Of a stretch of DNA of 30,113 bases, positions 29,989 to 30,113 are shown piece by piece (position 1 is the first letter of the stretch; the number at the start of each line of letters is the position of its first letter). The translations under genes and the position numbers were made by a program. Source of the stretch: Asterionellopsis glacialis (lineage: Eukaryota; Bacillariophyta; Plagiogrammaphyceae; Rhaphoneidales; Asterionellopsidaceae). Under the pieces are notes generated by a model. That model worked only from the letters and a program-made list of their open reading frames with translations. It was not told the DNA's origin and did not search any database. Location: NCBI GenBank assembly GCA_014885115.2, contig WKLE02000605.1, positions 41,485-71,597 on the forward strand, in the 5' to 3' direction.

Positions 29989-30113
29989 TTATTCATCCAT
30001 ATCAGAATCATTGTCAATTAGATTGTCATCAACAGTTACCTGGTCATCCATGTCTATATTGATTATTATATTTTCGTCATCATCTACGGATGTGAGATCA
30101 ACAATTGTTGCAT
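29989..30113 (-). CDS. C-terminal end of an acidic protein, cut by the window edge
   Basis: On minus, an open frame enters from beyond 30113 and ends at TAA (29989-29991), giving 40 residues very rich in Asp with Ile/Val ('SVDDDENIIINIDMDDQ' and an end of 'DNDSDMDE'). AATAAA-like sequence follows directly. Acidic C-termini are common in nuclear proteins, but nothing identifies this one. The reading depends on codon composition alone, so it could be a spurious frame. Confidence 0.4.
   Translation of the reverse strand, partial: ATIVDLTSVDDDENIIINIDMDDQVTVDDNLIDNDSDMDE

Overview
The window looks like nuclear DNA of a photosynthetic stramenopile, most likely a diatom; I cannot name the genus. 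Three things point there. Two proteins carry secretory signals ending in a Phe-led plastid cleavage motif (SAFAP at 1801-2175, S|F at 15283-16350). Several genes have short GT-AG introns of 83-185 bp. Genes are single and closely packed on both strands with no operon logic. I found no CRISPR array, rRNA, tRNA or intact transposon.

Layout. 1-1800: no gene recognised. 1801-2175 (+): small plastid-targeted, probably thylakoid, single-helix protein. 3125-4681 (-): bacterial-type family-5 solute-binding protein carrying a eukaryotic signal peptide and a GPI-anchor-like tail. Its 5' end and upstream DNA are duplicated in tandem at about 4591-5660, leaving a broken copy of the signal-peptide segment. 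6818-8803 (-): U2AF large subunit. 9256-11694 (+): an unusual three-part enzyme made of a LicD-type phosphotransferase, a CTP:phosphocholine/ethanolamine-type cytidylyltransferase and a 2-oxoglutarate/Fe(II) oxygenase-like domain. 12388-13670 (+): mitochondrial-carrier-family protein with one intron. 14028-14639 (-): RGG-rich mRNA-export adaptor with two UAP56-binding motifs and no RRM. 15283-16350 (+): tandem SelW/Rdx thioredoxin-fold protein, probably plastid-targeted. 16454-17760 (-): dethiobiotin synthetase with one intron and a tail that recalls the start of the aminotransferase half of plant BIO3-BIO1. 18426-18812 (+): small unknown protein. 19783-22551 (-) and 23863-26507 (+): two paralogous ABCG half-transporters, head to head, with 8 and 7 exons. 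26722-29247 (-): four-exon protein made of three EF-hand-pair plus membrane-hairpin modules. 29989-30113 (-): C-terminus of an acidic protein running off the window.

The genes do not form one pathway. Three themes recur. Two are RNA-processing genes (U2AF large subunit, export adaptor). Several act at membranes or surfaces (solute-binding protein, ABCG pair, LicD fusion, EF-hand membrane protein). Two are plastid-targeted. The strongest candidates for undescribed biology are the LicD-cytidylyltransferase-oxygenase fusion, the threefold EF-hand/membrane-hairpin protein, the surface-anchored bacterial-type binding protein with its duplicated 5' region, and the head-to-head ABCG pair. All exon boundaries were read by eye from GT/AG sites, reading phase and paralogue alignment; none is confirmed by transcript data.
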